Notes under the pieces: generated by a model
Told to the model about the DNA's origin: nothing
The model's input: only the letters and a program-made list of their open reading frames with translations
The model's database searches: none
Shown here: positions 28,843-37,638 of the stretch, one piece after another
How the letters are laid out: each line of letters opens with the position of its first letter
Position numbering within the stretch: the stretch's first letter is position 1
Translations under genes and position numbers: made by a program
From: Candidatus Zemynaea palustris
Lineage (GTDB): Bacteria; Vulcanimicrobiota; Vulcanimicrobiia; Vulcanimicrobiales; Vulcanimicrobiaceae
Reading direction: 5' to 3'
DNA length: 64,000 nt
Assembly: GCA_003134695.1 (NCBI GenBank)
Contig: PLCB01000009.1
Span: 1 to 64,000, forward strand

Positions 28843-30272
28843 TTTAATGGCACAAGCTCGCTGCGCGCCCCCACGCCACTGTCGCGGCGTGGGACCCCCA
28901 TGATTGCATCCAGGATCTTTCGGTATCCGGTGCAGCGGCACAGGTTTCCGCTGATCGCCGTTTGAGCATCGTCGAGATCGCAGCCGGGTCGCTCATCGAG
29001 CAACTTCGCGCCGGCCATCAGCATCCCCGGGATGCAGAAACCGCACTGCACGGCGCCGCGTTCGACGAACGCGCGCTGCAACGGATGCAAGTCGGAGCCG
29101 TTCGCCAAGCCTTCGATGGTCGTGATCTCTGCGCCGTGCGCTTGCGGCGCTGGGACGAGGCACGACATTACAGCTTGGCCGTCGAGCCAAACGGTGCACG
29201 CGCCGCACTCTCCTTCAGCGCAGCCTTCCTTCGCGCCGGTCAATCCGGCGTTTTCGCGTAACGCGTCGAGCAGCGACTTGTGCGCCGCGTTCTCGAGCCG
29301 GCGCGGACGGCCGTTGATCGTGGCCTCGATCGTCCCGCTGAACGCCTTCGGTTCGGATCTCGCAGCCGTCGTCGCCAACAGGATCGGCATCTCAGGAAGG
29401 CCCTCGGCTTCGGTTCCGTCGGCGATGCGCTCGAGGGCGCGTTCGACGAGCACTGCGACCATGTGCCGGCGATATTCGGCCGAGCCGCGCACGTCGTCGA
29501 TCGGTTGCACCATCTCGGCGGCCGATCGGCCGGCGTTTTCGCGCGCCGCTCGTTCCAGCGACGAACCGACAAGCGCCTTCTCCGCTTCACGCGCGCGCAC
29601 GATCGTCGGCGCGACGCAGCCGAGAGCGATCCGCGCGCTCGTAACGCGCGAGCCGGCAAAATCGAGGACGACGGCGACGTTGAGCACCGAGATCGCCTGT
29701 GCGCGGCGCAAGCCCAGTTTCAAGAAGATCCCGCGCCGCTCGCTTTCGGGTTTGGGAAGCCTGATCGAACGGATCAGCTCGCCCGGCCGCAGCGCCGTCG
29801 TCCGAAATCCGGTGCAGAACTCCTCGATGGGCAGCATACGCGTTCCGCTGAGATCGACGAGTTCGACTTCGGCGCCGAGCGCGTAGAGCGCGGGGATCGT
29901 GTCGTTGGCCGGCGACGCCGTTACGATATTCCCCGCGATCGTCGCGCGGGTTCGAATCTGCGGCGCGCCGACTTCCAGGCAGGCTTGCACCAACGGCAGC
30001 ATGTCGTGGCGGAACCCAGGGGCGGCGAGGACTGCGTTATGCGTGGCCAGCGCTCCGAGCGCGTACGATCTCCCGTCTTCGGTCTCCCAGATCGCGCCGA
30101 GTTCGGCGCCGAGTCCGCTGACGTCGATCAGCCGGTTGGTCGGTTTGACGCCGCGCTGCAACTCGACCATGACGTCGGTCCCGCCCGCGATTACGCGCGC
30201 CCGATCGCCCTCGCGGGCGAGCAGGGTCAGGGCCTCTGTCAAGGAGGTGGGCCGGAGGTAGGTCTCGATCAT
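28839..30272 (-). CDS. Fused FAD-binding and 2Fe-2S subunit of xanthine dehydrogenase
   Basis: 477 aa from ATG 30272, preceded by GGAGG at 6-nt spacing. Residues ~1-290 are the CoxM-like FAD domain (ARVIAGGTDVMVELQRG at ~26-42; RTRATIAGNIVTASPANDTI). Residues ~310-477 are the CoxS-like iron-sulfur domain: ferredoxin cluster GCAEGECGACTV (Cys351, 356, 359 and 371) and the second cluster CGFC...CRC (about 410-447). The two electron-transfer parts normally lie on separate proteins, or fused with 2Fe-2S first; here the FAD part comes first. The pair would pass electrons from the Mo subunit to NAD+ or another acceptor. Confidence 0.9.
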   Translation of the reverse strand: MIETYLRPTSLTEALTLLAREGDRARVIAGGTDVMVELQRGVKPTNRLIDVSGLGAELGAIWETEDGRSYALGALATHNAVLAAPGFRHDMLPLVQACLEVGAPQIRTRATIAGNIVTASPANDTIPALYALGAEVELVDLSGTRMLPIEEFCTGFRTTALRPGELIRSIRLPKPESERRGIFLKLGLRRAQAISVLNVAVVLDFAGSRVTSARIALGCVAPTIVRAREAEKALVGSSLERAARENAGRSAAEMVQPIDDVRGSAEYRRHMVAVLVERALERIADGTEAEGLPEMPILLATTAARSEPKAFSGTIEATINGRPRRLENAAHKSLLDALRENAGLTGAKEGCAEGECGACTVWLDGQAVMSCLVPAPQAHGAEITTIEGLANGSDLHPLQRAFVERGAVQCGFCIPGMLMAGAKLLDERPGCDLDDAQTAISGNLCRCTGYRKILDAIMGVPRRDSGVGARSELVPLK

Positions 30273-30333
30273 GGCCGGCCTCCAATCTTCGTGACCCTCC
30301 GCCCCCGTTCTTGGGTAACCCCCCAAGCGCGAC

Positions 30334-31818
30334 TTAATATCCGAGCGCGTGGTGGACGGCGCGTTCGATCGCTTCGCGCGGGGGGTGGCGTGCGATCCAT
30401 CCGACGTAGCCGTCGGGCCGGACAAGCGCCGCGAACGGCGCGCGGGTTTTCCATCGCGCGGCTCGCTGACGTTCGATCGCGAGCTTTCGCACACTGCGAG
30501 GCAGGTCAAGCCGATTCGCATTCGCCTCGTCGAGTCCGTGGAGCACGAGTATCGCGCCGTCCGTCGTTGCGAGCGCGGGATCGGGAGCGCGCCGTCCGAC
30601 CCAGCGGTCTCTTGCGAGAAATAAGGGAGAATCGTCGTACCGAACGTCGAGCAGGACGCCGGTTCGTAAAACCCGCCGAGCGAGCGGCGCGAAGCGCATC
30701 AACCGGCCGCCCGCGGCGAGCAGCGGCCGCCGCCAGCGTGGCGCGATGCCGAGCATCCATTTCGTGCAACGATCGCTGAAGCGCTCGGTGCTGGTGACGA
30801 TCGCGCAACGCCGTTCGACGTCGTACGAGGCGAGCAATCTCATCGTGTCCGCGCCGTCCAGTGCGAAGGCCAGCTTCCAACTGAGGTTGTGCGCGTCGGC
30901 GACGCCGCCGTTGAGTCCTTGACCGCCGACCGGGCTGTTCAAATGCGCGGAATCGCCGGCGAGGACGACGCGCCCGACCGCAAACCAGGGCGCGTGACGC
31001 CTATGGATGTTGAAAGCGCTCGCCCATTCGATCTCAAAGGGGCCGTCGCCGAGCGTGGCGCGGACGTGGGAGGCGATGCGATCGTGTGCGAGTGCGGCTG
31101 CGTCGCTCTCGTCGGGTGGGATCGCCGCGATGACGCGCCAGCGCCCGCGCGCGAAACGCAGCGCGGCGAGATATTCAGGGCCGTCGAAACGTAGTCGCGG
31201 CCAGGGGAGAATATCGCGCCGATCCTCGATGCCGATGACGGCGAGCATGATTCGCGTCGGATACGTCTCGCCCTCGAGCGCCAGCCCGAGTTTTGTGCGG
31301 ACGGTGCTGTTGGCTCCGTCCGCACCGACGAGAAACGGCGCGTCCACCGAATACGTCGATTGCTCGCCGAGCTTGCGAAGCACGACTCGGACGCCGCCCG
31401 GGTCGTGCCAAAAATCGACGACCTCCTCACCGAAGCGAGCGTCGACCAAGCCCGTGTGCACGGCCGCGTTGCGCAGGATCGCTTCGGTCCGGTGCTGCGG
31501 CAGAAACACCGGCTCCGGGTCGAACGTTTCGTCGCGAAGCAGCGAGAAGTCGAGGCGTGCGAGTTCTTCGCCGTCGAGCGCATCGCAGATATTGAGTGCT
31601 GCAGGGACGATGGCCTCGGCGCGGATCTCATCGAGCAAACCCCACGAGCGAAAGATCTCGACCGTGCGCGGCAGCACGACGCCGGCGCGCGCATATAGCG
31701 CAGGGGCGGGCGCTTTCTCGAAGACGATCGAGCGTACGCCGTGGCGCGCCAGGCCGAGCGCGGCCGCAAAGCCCACGGGCCCGCCACCGGCGATAGCGAC
31801 CGGTGTCGTCTCGTTCAT
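30334..31818 (-). CDS. FAD-dependent aromatic-ring hydroxylase-type monooxygenase
   Basis: 494 aa from ATG 31818, overlapping the MFS stop (ATGA). Class A flavoprotein hydroxylase motifs: GGGPVGFAAALGLARHG (FAD GxGxxG near the N-terminus), the VGADGANSTVRTKLG NAD(P)H/FAD motif and RVVLAGDSAHLNSPVGGQGL. A C-terminal ~100-residue thioredoxin-like extension (LVRPDGYVGWIARHPP) is as in MhpA/PgaE-type enzymes. It should hydroxylate a ring with O2 and NAD(P)H. In this setting a urate hydroxylase role (HpxO-like) is possible but HpxO lacks the extension; phenolic or antibiotic-type substrates are equally possible. Confidence 0.8.
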   Translation of the reverse strand: MNETTPVAIAGGGPVGFAAALGLARHGVRSIVFEKAPAPALYARAGVVLPRTVEIFRSWGLLDEIRAEAIVPAALNICDALDGEELARLDFSLLRDETFDPEPVFLPQHRTEAILRNAAVHTGLVDARFGEEVVDFWHDPGGVRVVLRKLGEQSTYSVDAPFLVGADGANSTVRTKLGLALEGETYPTRIMLAVIGIEDRRDILPWPRLRFDGPEYLAALRFARGRWRVIAAIPPDESDAAALAHDRIASHVRATLGDGPFEIEWASAFNIHRRHAPWFAVGRVVLAGDSAHLNSPVGGQGLNGGVADAHNLSWKLAFALDGADTMRLLASYDVERRCAIVTSTERFSDRCTKWMLGIAPRWRRPLLAAGGRLMRFAPLARRVLRTGVLLDVRYDDSPLFLARDRWVGRRAPDPALATTDGAILVLHGLDEANANRLDLPRSVRKLAIERQRAARWKTRAPFAALVRPDGYVGWIARHPPREAIERAVHHALGY

Positions 31819-32984
31819 CGACCGCGGTGCGCTTTCTCCGCGACGTGCGCGGCGGCGCCGAGCCTGGGACCGATCACGATCAAGATGATCACGGCGAGGA
31901 CCACTGGGATGAAAGCGGTCGCGGAGATGTGGGAGAGATCCCAGATCGCCCCCGAGAGAAGCGACATCACGAACGCAACCGAGTAGCCGATCGTGAACGC
32001 CCCGGCCGACATCGATGCGACGTCGCCGGCGGCCGCGACGAGCGGCGGCAAAGCGAAACTCAAGATCAGCGTGTATGCGCCCCAAAAGCCGATGAATACC
32101 ACTGCGGCGACGCCCAACCAGCCGCCGTACACCAGGAAAATGGCGAGCGCCACCGCCAGGAGCAACGCCATCACGGTGCACGTGATCCAGTGGCTCAAGA
32201 TGCGTATCGGAATGAGGCCGAATGCGAACGACGCGGGCAGCTGACCGAGGTTGAGCGCGGCGAGTGCTGGCCCCACGAACTGCGCTTGATGGTTGGCGTG
32301 TAAATAGTCCGGGATGAACGTGTTCGCGCCGAAATAGGTCAGGCTCGCCGCAGCTTGAAGGATACCAACCTCCCACAGCCGCTCGTCGCGAAAGTTCGGA
32401 AACCAATTCGCCGTAGCTCGATCGGCATGGCCGTCACCGCGTCCTGCGAATAGCATCACGATGACGGCGACGAGCGCGACCGAAATGCCCCACACGCCGA
32501 AACTTTTTTCCCAACTTCCGCCGACCAGCGGCAAGACGAGCGGCAGCGTCAGCGATGCGCCAAGCGCCTCGCCGGCGAGCAGGCCGTTCGACCACACGGC
32601 GGTGGCGAGCGCGACGCGGTTGGAAAACCATTCGCGTGAAAGGGTCGGAAAGACGGGTTGCAAGAGTGCGATGCCGAGCCCCATCAGGAACGTCATCGCG
32701 AACAGCACGACGATCGACGGGCCGATGCCGCGCAGGCTCGATGAGAGGGCGATGATCCACAGCGCGACGATCATCGCTCGACGCGTTCCAAGACGGGCCA
32801 CGAGCAGTGACCCGAAGATTGAGGAGCCCGCCAAGGTGAGCACCGGCAAATTCGAGAGCGCGGCGACGCCGGCTTCATTCAAGTGAAGATCGCGGTGGAT
32901 CGCCGGAAGCACCGGCGGCAGGGCCAAGAGGGTTAGCCGCAGGTCGATCCCCGCCAACCACAACAGAGAAAGCCTGAGCTTCAT
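31815..32984 (-). CDS. MFS transporter, CynX/NimT (cyanate-transport-like) family
   Basis: 389 aa, about 12 transmembrane helices. The DLRLTLLALPPVLPAIHRDL entry, the LGTRRAMIVALWIIALSSSL cytoplasmic loop and the FGLIPIRILSHW mid-protein segment fit the CynX/NimT group, which carry cyanate, 2-nitroimidazole or unknown anions. It is translationally coupled to the flavin monooxygenase, so it probably moves that enzyme's substrate or product. Divergent from the next gene with ~33 bp between starts. Confidence 0.8.
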   Translation of the reverse strand: MKLRLSLLWLAGIDLRLTLLALPPVLPAIHRDLHLNEAGVAALSNLPVLTLAGSSIFGSLLVARLGTRRAMIVALWIIALSSSLRGIGPSIVVLFAMTFLMGLGIALLQPVFPTLSREWFSNRVALATAVWSNGLLAGEALGASLTLPLVLPLVGGSWEKSFGVWGISVALVAVIVMLFAGRGDGHADRATANWFPNFRDERLWEVGILQAAASLTYFGANTFIPDYLHANHQAQFVGPALAALNLGQLPASFAFGLIPIRILSHWITCTVMALLLAVALAIFLVYGGWLGVAAVVFIGFWGAYTLILSFALPPLVAAAGDVASMSAGAFTIGYSVAFVMSLLSGAIWDLSHISATAFIPVVLAVIILIVIGPRLGAAAHVAEKAHRGR

Positions 32985-33017
32985 CGCGGCGCGCTTCCGC
33001 CTGTAGCCTCAAAAGAC

Positions 33018-36000
33018 ATGGCGCCCGCAGCGCGAAACGCCGCTCGGGGAGATCGAAGTCTGGATACCTTAGCGCCCGATCTTTGGTCGACGCTCGCCGG
33101 CGTCTTGCGCTTGCAAGGCGCCGCGTTCGCGCAGGTCCTTCACGTCCACAATCGCTTTGCGGTCGCCCTCGCGATCGTGCTGATTGCCGGCCTTTCGGAA
33201 GGGATCGCGCAAAGCATCGTCTTGTTCGCCAATCGCGTCACACCTGCGCGTTTCGTCTTGAGCGCGGCGACCAACGCGCTGCTCTTTGTGTTCGGCTACG
33301 TGTTCCTGGTCTCGAGTACGTTCGCGATCTGTTTGGCGCCGGGCGCCCCGCATCTTTCGTTCAGTACCTTGCTGCTGGTGATCGCGTTCAGTTACGCGCC
33401 GCGGGTCTTTGCGTTTTGGGCGGCGTTGCCATACTTGGGGAACCAGCTGCTTTGGGTCTTGCGCGGCTGGCATTTGCTGGCGATGGTGGTCGGCGTCGCG
33501 GCGGCGGGGCACGTCGCGCGGGTCGACGCCTTCATCTGCGTCGCACTCGGCTGGCTCGGGACGGTCGTCGCGCAACATACCTACGGGCGCCCGATCGCGA
33601 ACCTCGGTGTGCGCTGCCTGAACGCGGCGGCCGGCACGACGCTGATCGACGACGAGCAGCTTGCGATCGACCGAGCCGGCTCGACGATGATGGGCGCCGT
33701 AAAAGCTTCGACCGGCGCGGCTTCGCGCTCGGATCGCCTGCAAAGCGTGATCGGCGCGATCGCCGTCGTGCTGCTCACGGTCGTCGTGGTGCTTGCGCTC
33801 GTCCCCGTGCGCGATTCGGTTTTTGGCTGGTACGGCCGTATTCCGCTCGAGCTGCGCCTGCCGCTCGATCTGGTCTGGCTCGCGTTCATCGCGGCGCTGG
33901 TCGCCGCGCTGCTTGCTCCGGTCGAGACGTTGGGCTGGTGGGCCGGATGGTACGGTGAAACGCTGAAACCGCCGGCGGATCGCGATCCGCTCGACGTCGC
34001 GAAGGCTCGCCAGGCAGTCTCGCGCTACGTCGTCTATCTCGACGGTATCTCTCAATCCAGTTCACACTACACCCCCGACATCGAGACCTTTCTCGACGCC
34101 TTTGCACCGCGACTTCCGGAACGCGTGCGTTTGATTCGCGGGCTCATGGTCTATTCGGTGCTGAACCGACCGCTCGATTCAGACCCCGTTTTCTCCCATT
34201 TCTGGAAGCTCGTCGACGCGATCCGTCTGAAAAACGGGAATTCGCTGCTGGGGATGTTCATCAATTTGCGAAACGTGCTGATCGTCGCGGTCTCGGCAGA
34301 TCAACGCTACGGCCCGCTGTACAACTTCGGAATCGCGCGACTCGTTTACGACGCCCTAATCGCGGACGGTTACGATCCCAAGAGCGGGATGCCCGTAACG
34401 CTCGTCGGCTACAGCGGCGGCGGGCAGATGGCGGCGGCATCGGCGGCCGTGCTCAAGCGCGCAATCGACGCGCCGATCGACGTGATCTCACTCGGCGGGG
34501 TCATGAGCGGAAACTCACGCTTTCTCGAACTCGAACAGCTGTATCATCTCGTCGGTTCCAAGGACGGCGTCGAGCGGCTCGGCCCGATGCTCTTCCCGTC
34601 GCGCTGGAAGATCTTCCCGCTATCGTATTGGAATCGAGCCGTGCACTTGGGGCGGATCACCTTCGTCCCCCTCGGCCCCGTCGGGCACCAAGTACCCGGC
34701 GGAATGTTGGATGCCAACGCCGTCCTCCCCGATGGCCGAACGAATCTCGGGCAGACGCTCGACATCATCGATCGTATCTTGCGCGGCACGTGGGCGAGCC
34801 CCGCGCCGCTGTCCGCTCCGAAGGCGAGCAACTACGACCGCTACGTCGAAGCGGCGTGGAACCTCCCGGACTATTACCCACTAGAGCGTACGGTCGACGC
34901 GCAGCGCTATCGACCGATCGGCGAATGGATGGGCCGGCTGATTCTCCCCAAACCTGAAGAACGCGCGAGCGTGCGTGGGGCGTGGTTCGAAGTACACCAC
35001 GCCGCTGAGGATCAGCGCGACCTCGTCGGCCGCACCGTGAAGTTGCGCTGGAGCGACGAGCCGGAGGTGCAAGAACTGGTGCGCGCGGTGACTCGTGACG
35101 TGAACTTCAGCGCCGAGGCGGACTATGCGAGCCATTATGGCGGCCTGGTCATGCCGGTTCGCCTCAATCACGTTCGGCTCGTCGATCCTTTGGAGTCGCT
35201 GGCGGGTTCGCATCCGACCGACGACGCGATCGTCATGCTTTCCGGGCCTGTGGAGAGACGAGACGAGGACGGGGTCGTTCTCCAGATCGCGCGTCACCCG
35301 GTCCAGATTTCCGGACGGTATTACGCGTTGTTCCGCTTCGTCGAGGCGCTCGCCGGCGACCACTTTCGCGTCGTGCACTTCAACAGGTCGTCGCACGACT
35401 TCAACGGACCGGAGGAAATCGTTCGACTACCGCCGGTCGTCTCCGATTGCGAGGGACGCGAGCCGTCGAGCACTCGCGCTCTCGAGCGCACGGCGCTCAA
35501 CACGGCCGGCTGGTATGCGTACGGTGCGCCGGACGCGAACGGAGAGTTCGTCGTGCGCGCGCTTGCGCCGCGCGCGTTGTTGCGCGTCGCGCCGGAATCC
35601 GTGCAGCCGGGTGGGATCGCGGCCTACGGCGCCGTGCGAAAGATGGCGTGGGACGACATCGTCGCGCGAAAAGGGACGATGCGCTCGGTGCTCTTCGGCG
35701 GCTCGCCCAGCGGCTGGAGTGTGGGCTCCAAGGCGTTGCTCGTCCACGTCTACGGCGGCATCGGCGGAACGCAACGCGAAGCGACGGCGTCCGCTCTCAT
35801 CTACTTCGGCCACTTCGCGTACGGTCTGGCCGAGGTCGTCATGGATCCGCTGGCCGGCGAGTCGCGCTTCGAGATCGTGTACCACCAGGTCTACACGCAG
35901 AACGGCGATGGTCTGATCGCGGGCCCCCTGCATTGGTCGCGCTACATGGGCGATCGGCAATTCGGCTGGGCCGGGTTGCGCCCGGTGTGCGACTTGCTGT

Positions 36001-36566
36001 TCAAACTCGACGCGTTCGGCGAGGACTTCGAGATCGACGCCGCCCCGAGCGGGTCTGCGCTCTCGGGCTTGGTGCTGCAGCTCGAAGCGATGACGGCGCG
36101 CTATCGCATCGGCGACGGGACCGGCGGAACGTTTGTCGGACCTGCCAACAACTGCTCGCAGGACGCGAACCACGCGCTCTTCTCGACGCTGCGCCGCTTG
36201 CAGCAATTCATCGAGGCCCATCCGGCGTTCGACGATTGGGAAAGCTCCTCATCGGCCGACGCGCAACGCTACCGCGTCTTGGTGCAGCTCAGCCGAGAGC
36301 TCTCGCGAAAACTTCAACCCTTCGGTAGTCCCCGCGCCGATTGGAGTGCAAACGAATTCAATCTCGGGAGCACGCTCGAAGATGCTCCGCTTCAAAGCCT
36401 ACTCGCGGGGCTGACGAGCTGGCGCGTCGTGCTGCCGCGCCTCGCCGCCGACACGATGCTCGGCACCTTCCTGCGTCACGGCGCCGCGGTCTGGCTGCTG
36501 ACGACCGACCAGATCGGCGGCGAACATCCCGAGGTCGAGCCTGTCGCGCCGACGACGATCTTCTAA
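33018..36566 (+). CDS. Large membrane protein with alpha/beta-hydrolase-like core
   Basis: 1182 aa. Residues ~30-310 hold about six transmembrane helices in a Yip1-like arrangement (LSEGIAQSIVLFANRVTPAR; PVRDSVFGWYGRIPLELRLP region). A soluble part follows with a nucleophile-elbow motif GYSGGGQMAAA (~residues 463-473, GxSxG form) after a LVYDALIADGYDP helix, suggesting a serine hydrolase or acyltransferase. The C-terminal ~550 residues form further domains without a recognised match; the segment around residues 1035-1055 (VGPANNCSQDANHALFSTLR) stands out as a conserved-looking Cys/Asp/Asn motif. Length and layout recall poorly characterised cyanobacterial membrane proteins, by resemblance only. 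Function unknown. Confidence 0.6.
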   Translation: MAPAARNAARGDRSLDTLAPDLWSTLAGVLRLQGAAFAQVLHVHNRFAVALAIVLIAGLSEGIAQSIVLFANRVTPARFVLSAATNALLFVFGYVFLVSSTFAICLAPGAPHLSFSTLLLVIAFSYAPRVFAFWAALPYLGNQLLWVLRGWHLLAMVVGVAAAGHVARVDAFICVALGWLGTVVAQHTYGRPIANLGVRCLNAAAGTTLIDDEQLAIDRAGSTMMGAVKASTGAASRSDRLQSVIGAIAVVLLTVVVVLALVPVRDSVFGWYGRIPLELRLPLDLVWLAFIAALVAALLAPVETLGWWAGWYGETLKPPADRDPLDVAKARQAVSRYVVYLDGISQSSSHYTPDIETFLDAFAPRLPERVRLIRGLMVYSVLNRPLDSDPVFSHFWKLVDAIRLKNGNSLLGMFINLRNVLIVAVSADQRYGPLYNFGIARLVYDALIADGYDPKSGMPVTLVGYSGGGQMAAASAAVLKRAIDAPIDVISLGGVMSGNSRFLELEQLYHLVGSKDGVERLGPMLFPSRWKIFPLSYWNRAVHLGRITFVPLGPVGHQVPGGMLDANAVLPDGRTNLGQTLDIIDRILRGTWASPAPLSAPKASNYDRYVEAAWNLPDYYPLERTVDAQRYRPIGEWMGRLILPKPEERASVRGAWFEVHHAAEDQRDLVGRTVKLRWSDEPEVQELVRAVTRDVNFSAEADYASHYGGLVMPVRLNHVRLVDPLESLAGSHPTDDAIVMLSGPVERRDEDGVVLQIARHPVQISGRYYALFRFVEALAGDHFRVVHFNRSSHDFNGPEEIVRLPPVVSDCEGREPSSTRALERTALNTAGWYAYGAPDANGEFVVRALAPRALLRVAPESVQPGGIAAYGAVRKMAWDDIVARKGTMRSVLFGGSPSGWSVGSKALLVHVYGGIGGTQREATASALIYFGHFAYGLAEVVMDPLAGESRFEIVYHQVYTQNGDGLIAGPLHWSRYMGDRQFGWAGLRPVCDLLFKLDAFGEDFEIDAAPSGSALSGLVLQLEAMTARYRIGDGTGGTFVGPANNCSQDANHALFSTLRRLQQFIEAHPAFDDWESSSSADAQRYRVLVQLSRELSRKLQPFGSPRADWSANEFNLGSTLEDAPLQSLLAGLTSWRVVLPRLAADTMLGTFLRHGAAVWLLTTDQIGGEHPEVEPVAPTTIF

Positions 36567-36693
36567 CCGCTACCCGGGCACGTGCGAGCCGTCACACTCG
36601 GTCGGCTTTTCGGTCGGCGAGACTGAGGAAGCGGGCGCCTGCGTCGAAGCGACGGGCGGGGTGGCGCCGTTTTCGATGGCGCCCTCTCGCGAC

Positions 36694-36734
36694 GGAGCCG
36701 GTTTGTGTGGCGCAAGGCCGGCTCCGATCTTTTT
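36694..36734 (+). terminator. Rho-independent terminator after the large membrane protein
   Basis: Stem GGAGCCGG (36694-36701) pairs perfectly with CCGGCTCC (36718-36725) and is followed by GATCTTTTT. It lies in the gap before the convergent psuG stop and its T-tract touches that gene's 3' end. A second self-complementary GGCGCC pair occurs at 36663-36683. Confidence 0.7.
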
Positions 36735-37633
36735 CAAGCGCGCAGCGCGATCGCGATCTCCGCGCCGAGCCGCGCGTTGTTTTCGATCAGGGCGACATTC
36801 GCGGCGAGGCTTCGTCCGCCGCTCAGCGCCGCGAGCCGCTCGAGCAGGTACGGCGTGACGTCTTTGCCGGCGATATCGCGCGCCCGAGCTTCCTCGATCA
36901 CCGCTTCGATATGCGGCCGTAGATCGTTTGCCGGAATCTCCTTCGATTGTGGAATCGGATTGGCGACGACGGTCCCGCCGGCGAGTCCGAGATCGCGTTT
37001 GATCGCGATGAAGCGCGCGATCTCGGCGCTGGAGTCCAGGCGGAGCGGCGCGGGTAGGCCGCTCGAGCGGCTCCAGAACGCTGGAAACTCGTCGGTGCCG
37101 TAACAGATCACCGGGACGCCGCGCGTCTCGAGGGCTTCGAGCGTCTTGGCGAGGTCGAGGATCGCTTTCGCGCCGGCGCAGACGACCGTGACCGCCGTGC
37201 GCGCGAGTTCTTCCAGGTCCGCGGAGACGTCGAACGTTTTCTCCGCTCCGCGATGGACGCCGCCGATGCCGCCCGTCACGAAGACCTCGATTCCGGCGAG
37301 GTGTGCACAGATCATCGTCGCCGCGACGGTCGTCGATCCGTCGATTCCGGCCGCCAGCGCATACGGCAGATCGGCGCGACTCAGCTTGCGGACGTTCTTC
37401 GCCCTCGCGAGCCGCTCCAATTGGGCGTCGTCGAGCCCGACGTGAATGTTGCCGTCGAGCACGCCGATCGTCGCCGGGATGGCGCCCGATTCACGGACGA
37501 TTCGCTCGACATTGCGCGCCGTCTCGAGATTCTGCGGATACGGCATGCCGTGTGTCACGATCGTCGTTTCGAGCGCGACGATGGGTCGGCCGCGCGCCCG
37601 CGCCTCTTCGATCGCGTCGCCGGCGACGAGCAA
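36734..37633 (-). CDS. psuG: Pseudouridine-5'-phosphate glycosidase
   Basis: 299 aa. Family signatures are intact: VALETTIVTHGMPYPQNLET near the N-terminus, GNIHVGLDDAQLERLA, the VFVTGGIGGVHRGAEKTFD loop, DLEELARTAVTVVCAGAKAI and the closing PYLLERLAALSGGRSLAANV. It cleaves pseudouridine 5'-phosphate to uracil and ribose 5-phosphate. The best start is TTG 37633, only 5 bp after the stop of the upstream exported-protein gene; no ATG fits. No pseudouridine kinase (psuK) is adjacent. Confidence 0.92.
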   Translation of the reverse strand: MLVAGDAIEEARARGRPIVALETTIVTHGMPYPQNLETARNVERIVRESGAIPATIGVLDGNIHVGLDDAQLERLARAKNVRKLSRADLPYALAAGIDGSTTVAATMICAHLAGIEVFVTGGIGGVHRGAEKTFDVSADLEELARTAVTVVCAGAKAILDLAKTLEALETRGVPVICYGTDEFPAFWSRSSGLPAPLRLDSSAEIARFIAIKRDLGLAGGTVVANPIPQSKEIPANDLRPHIEAVIEEARARDIAGKDVTPYLLERLAALSGGRSLAANVALIENNARLGAEIAIALRA

Positions 37634-37638
37634 GGAGT

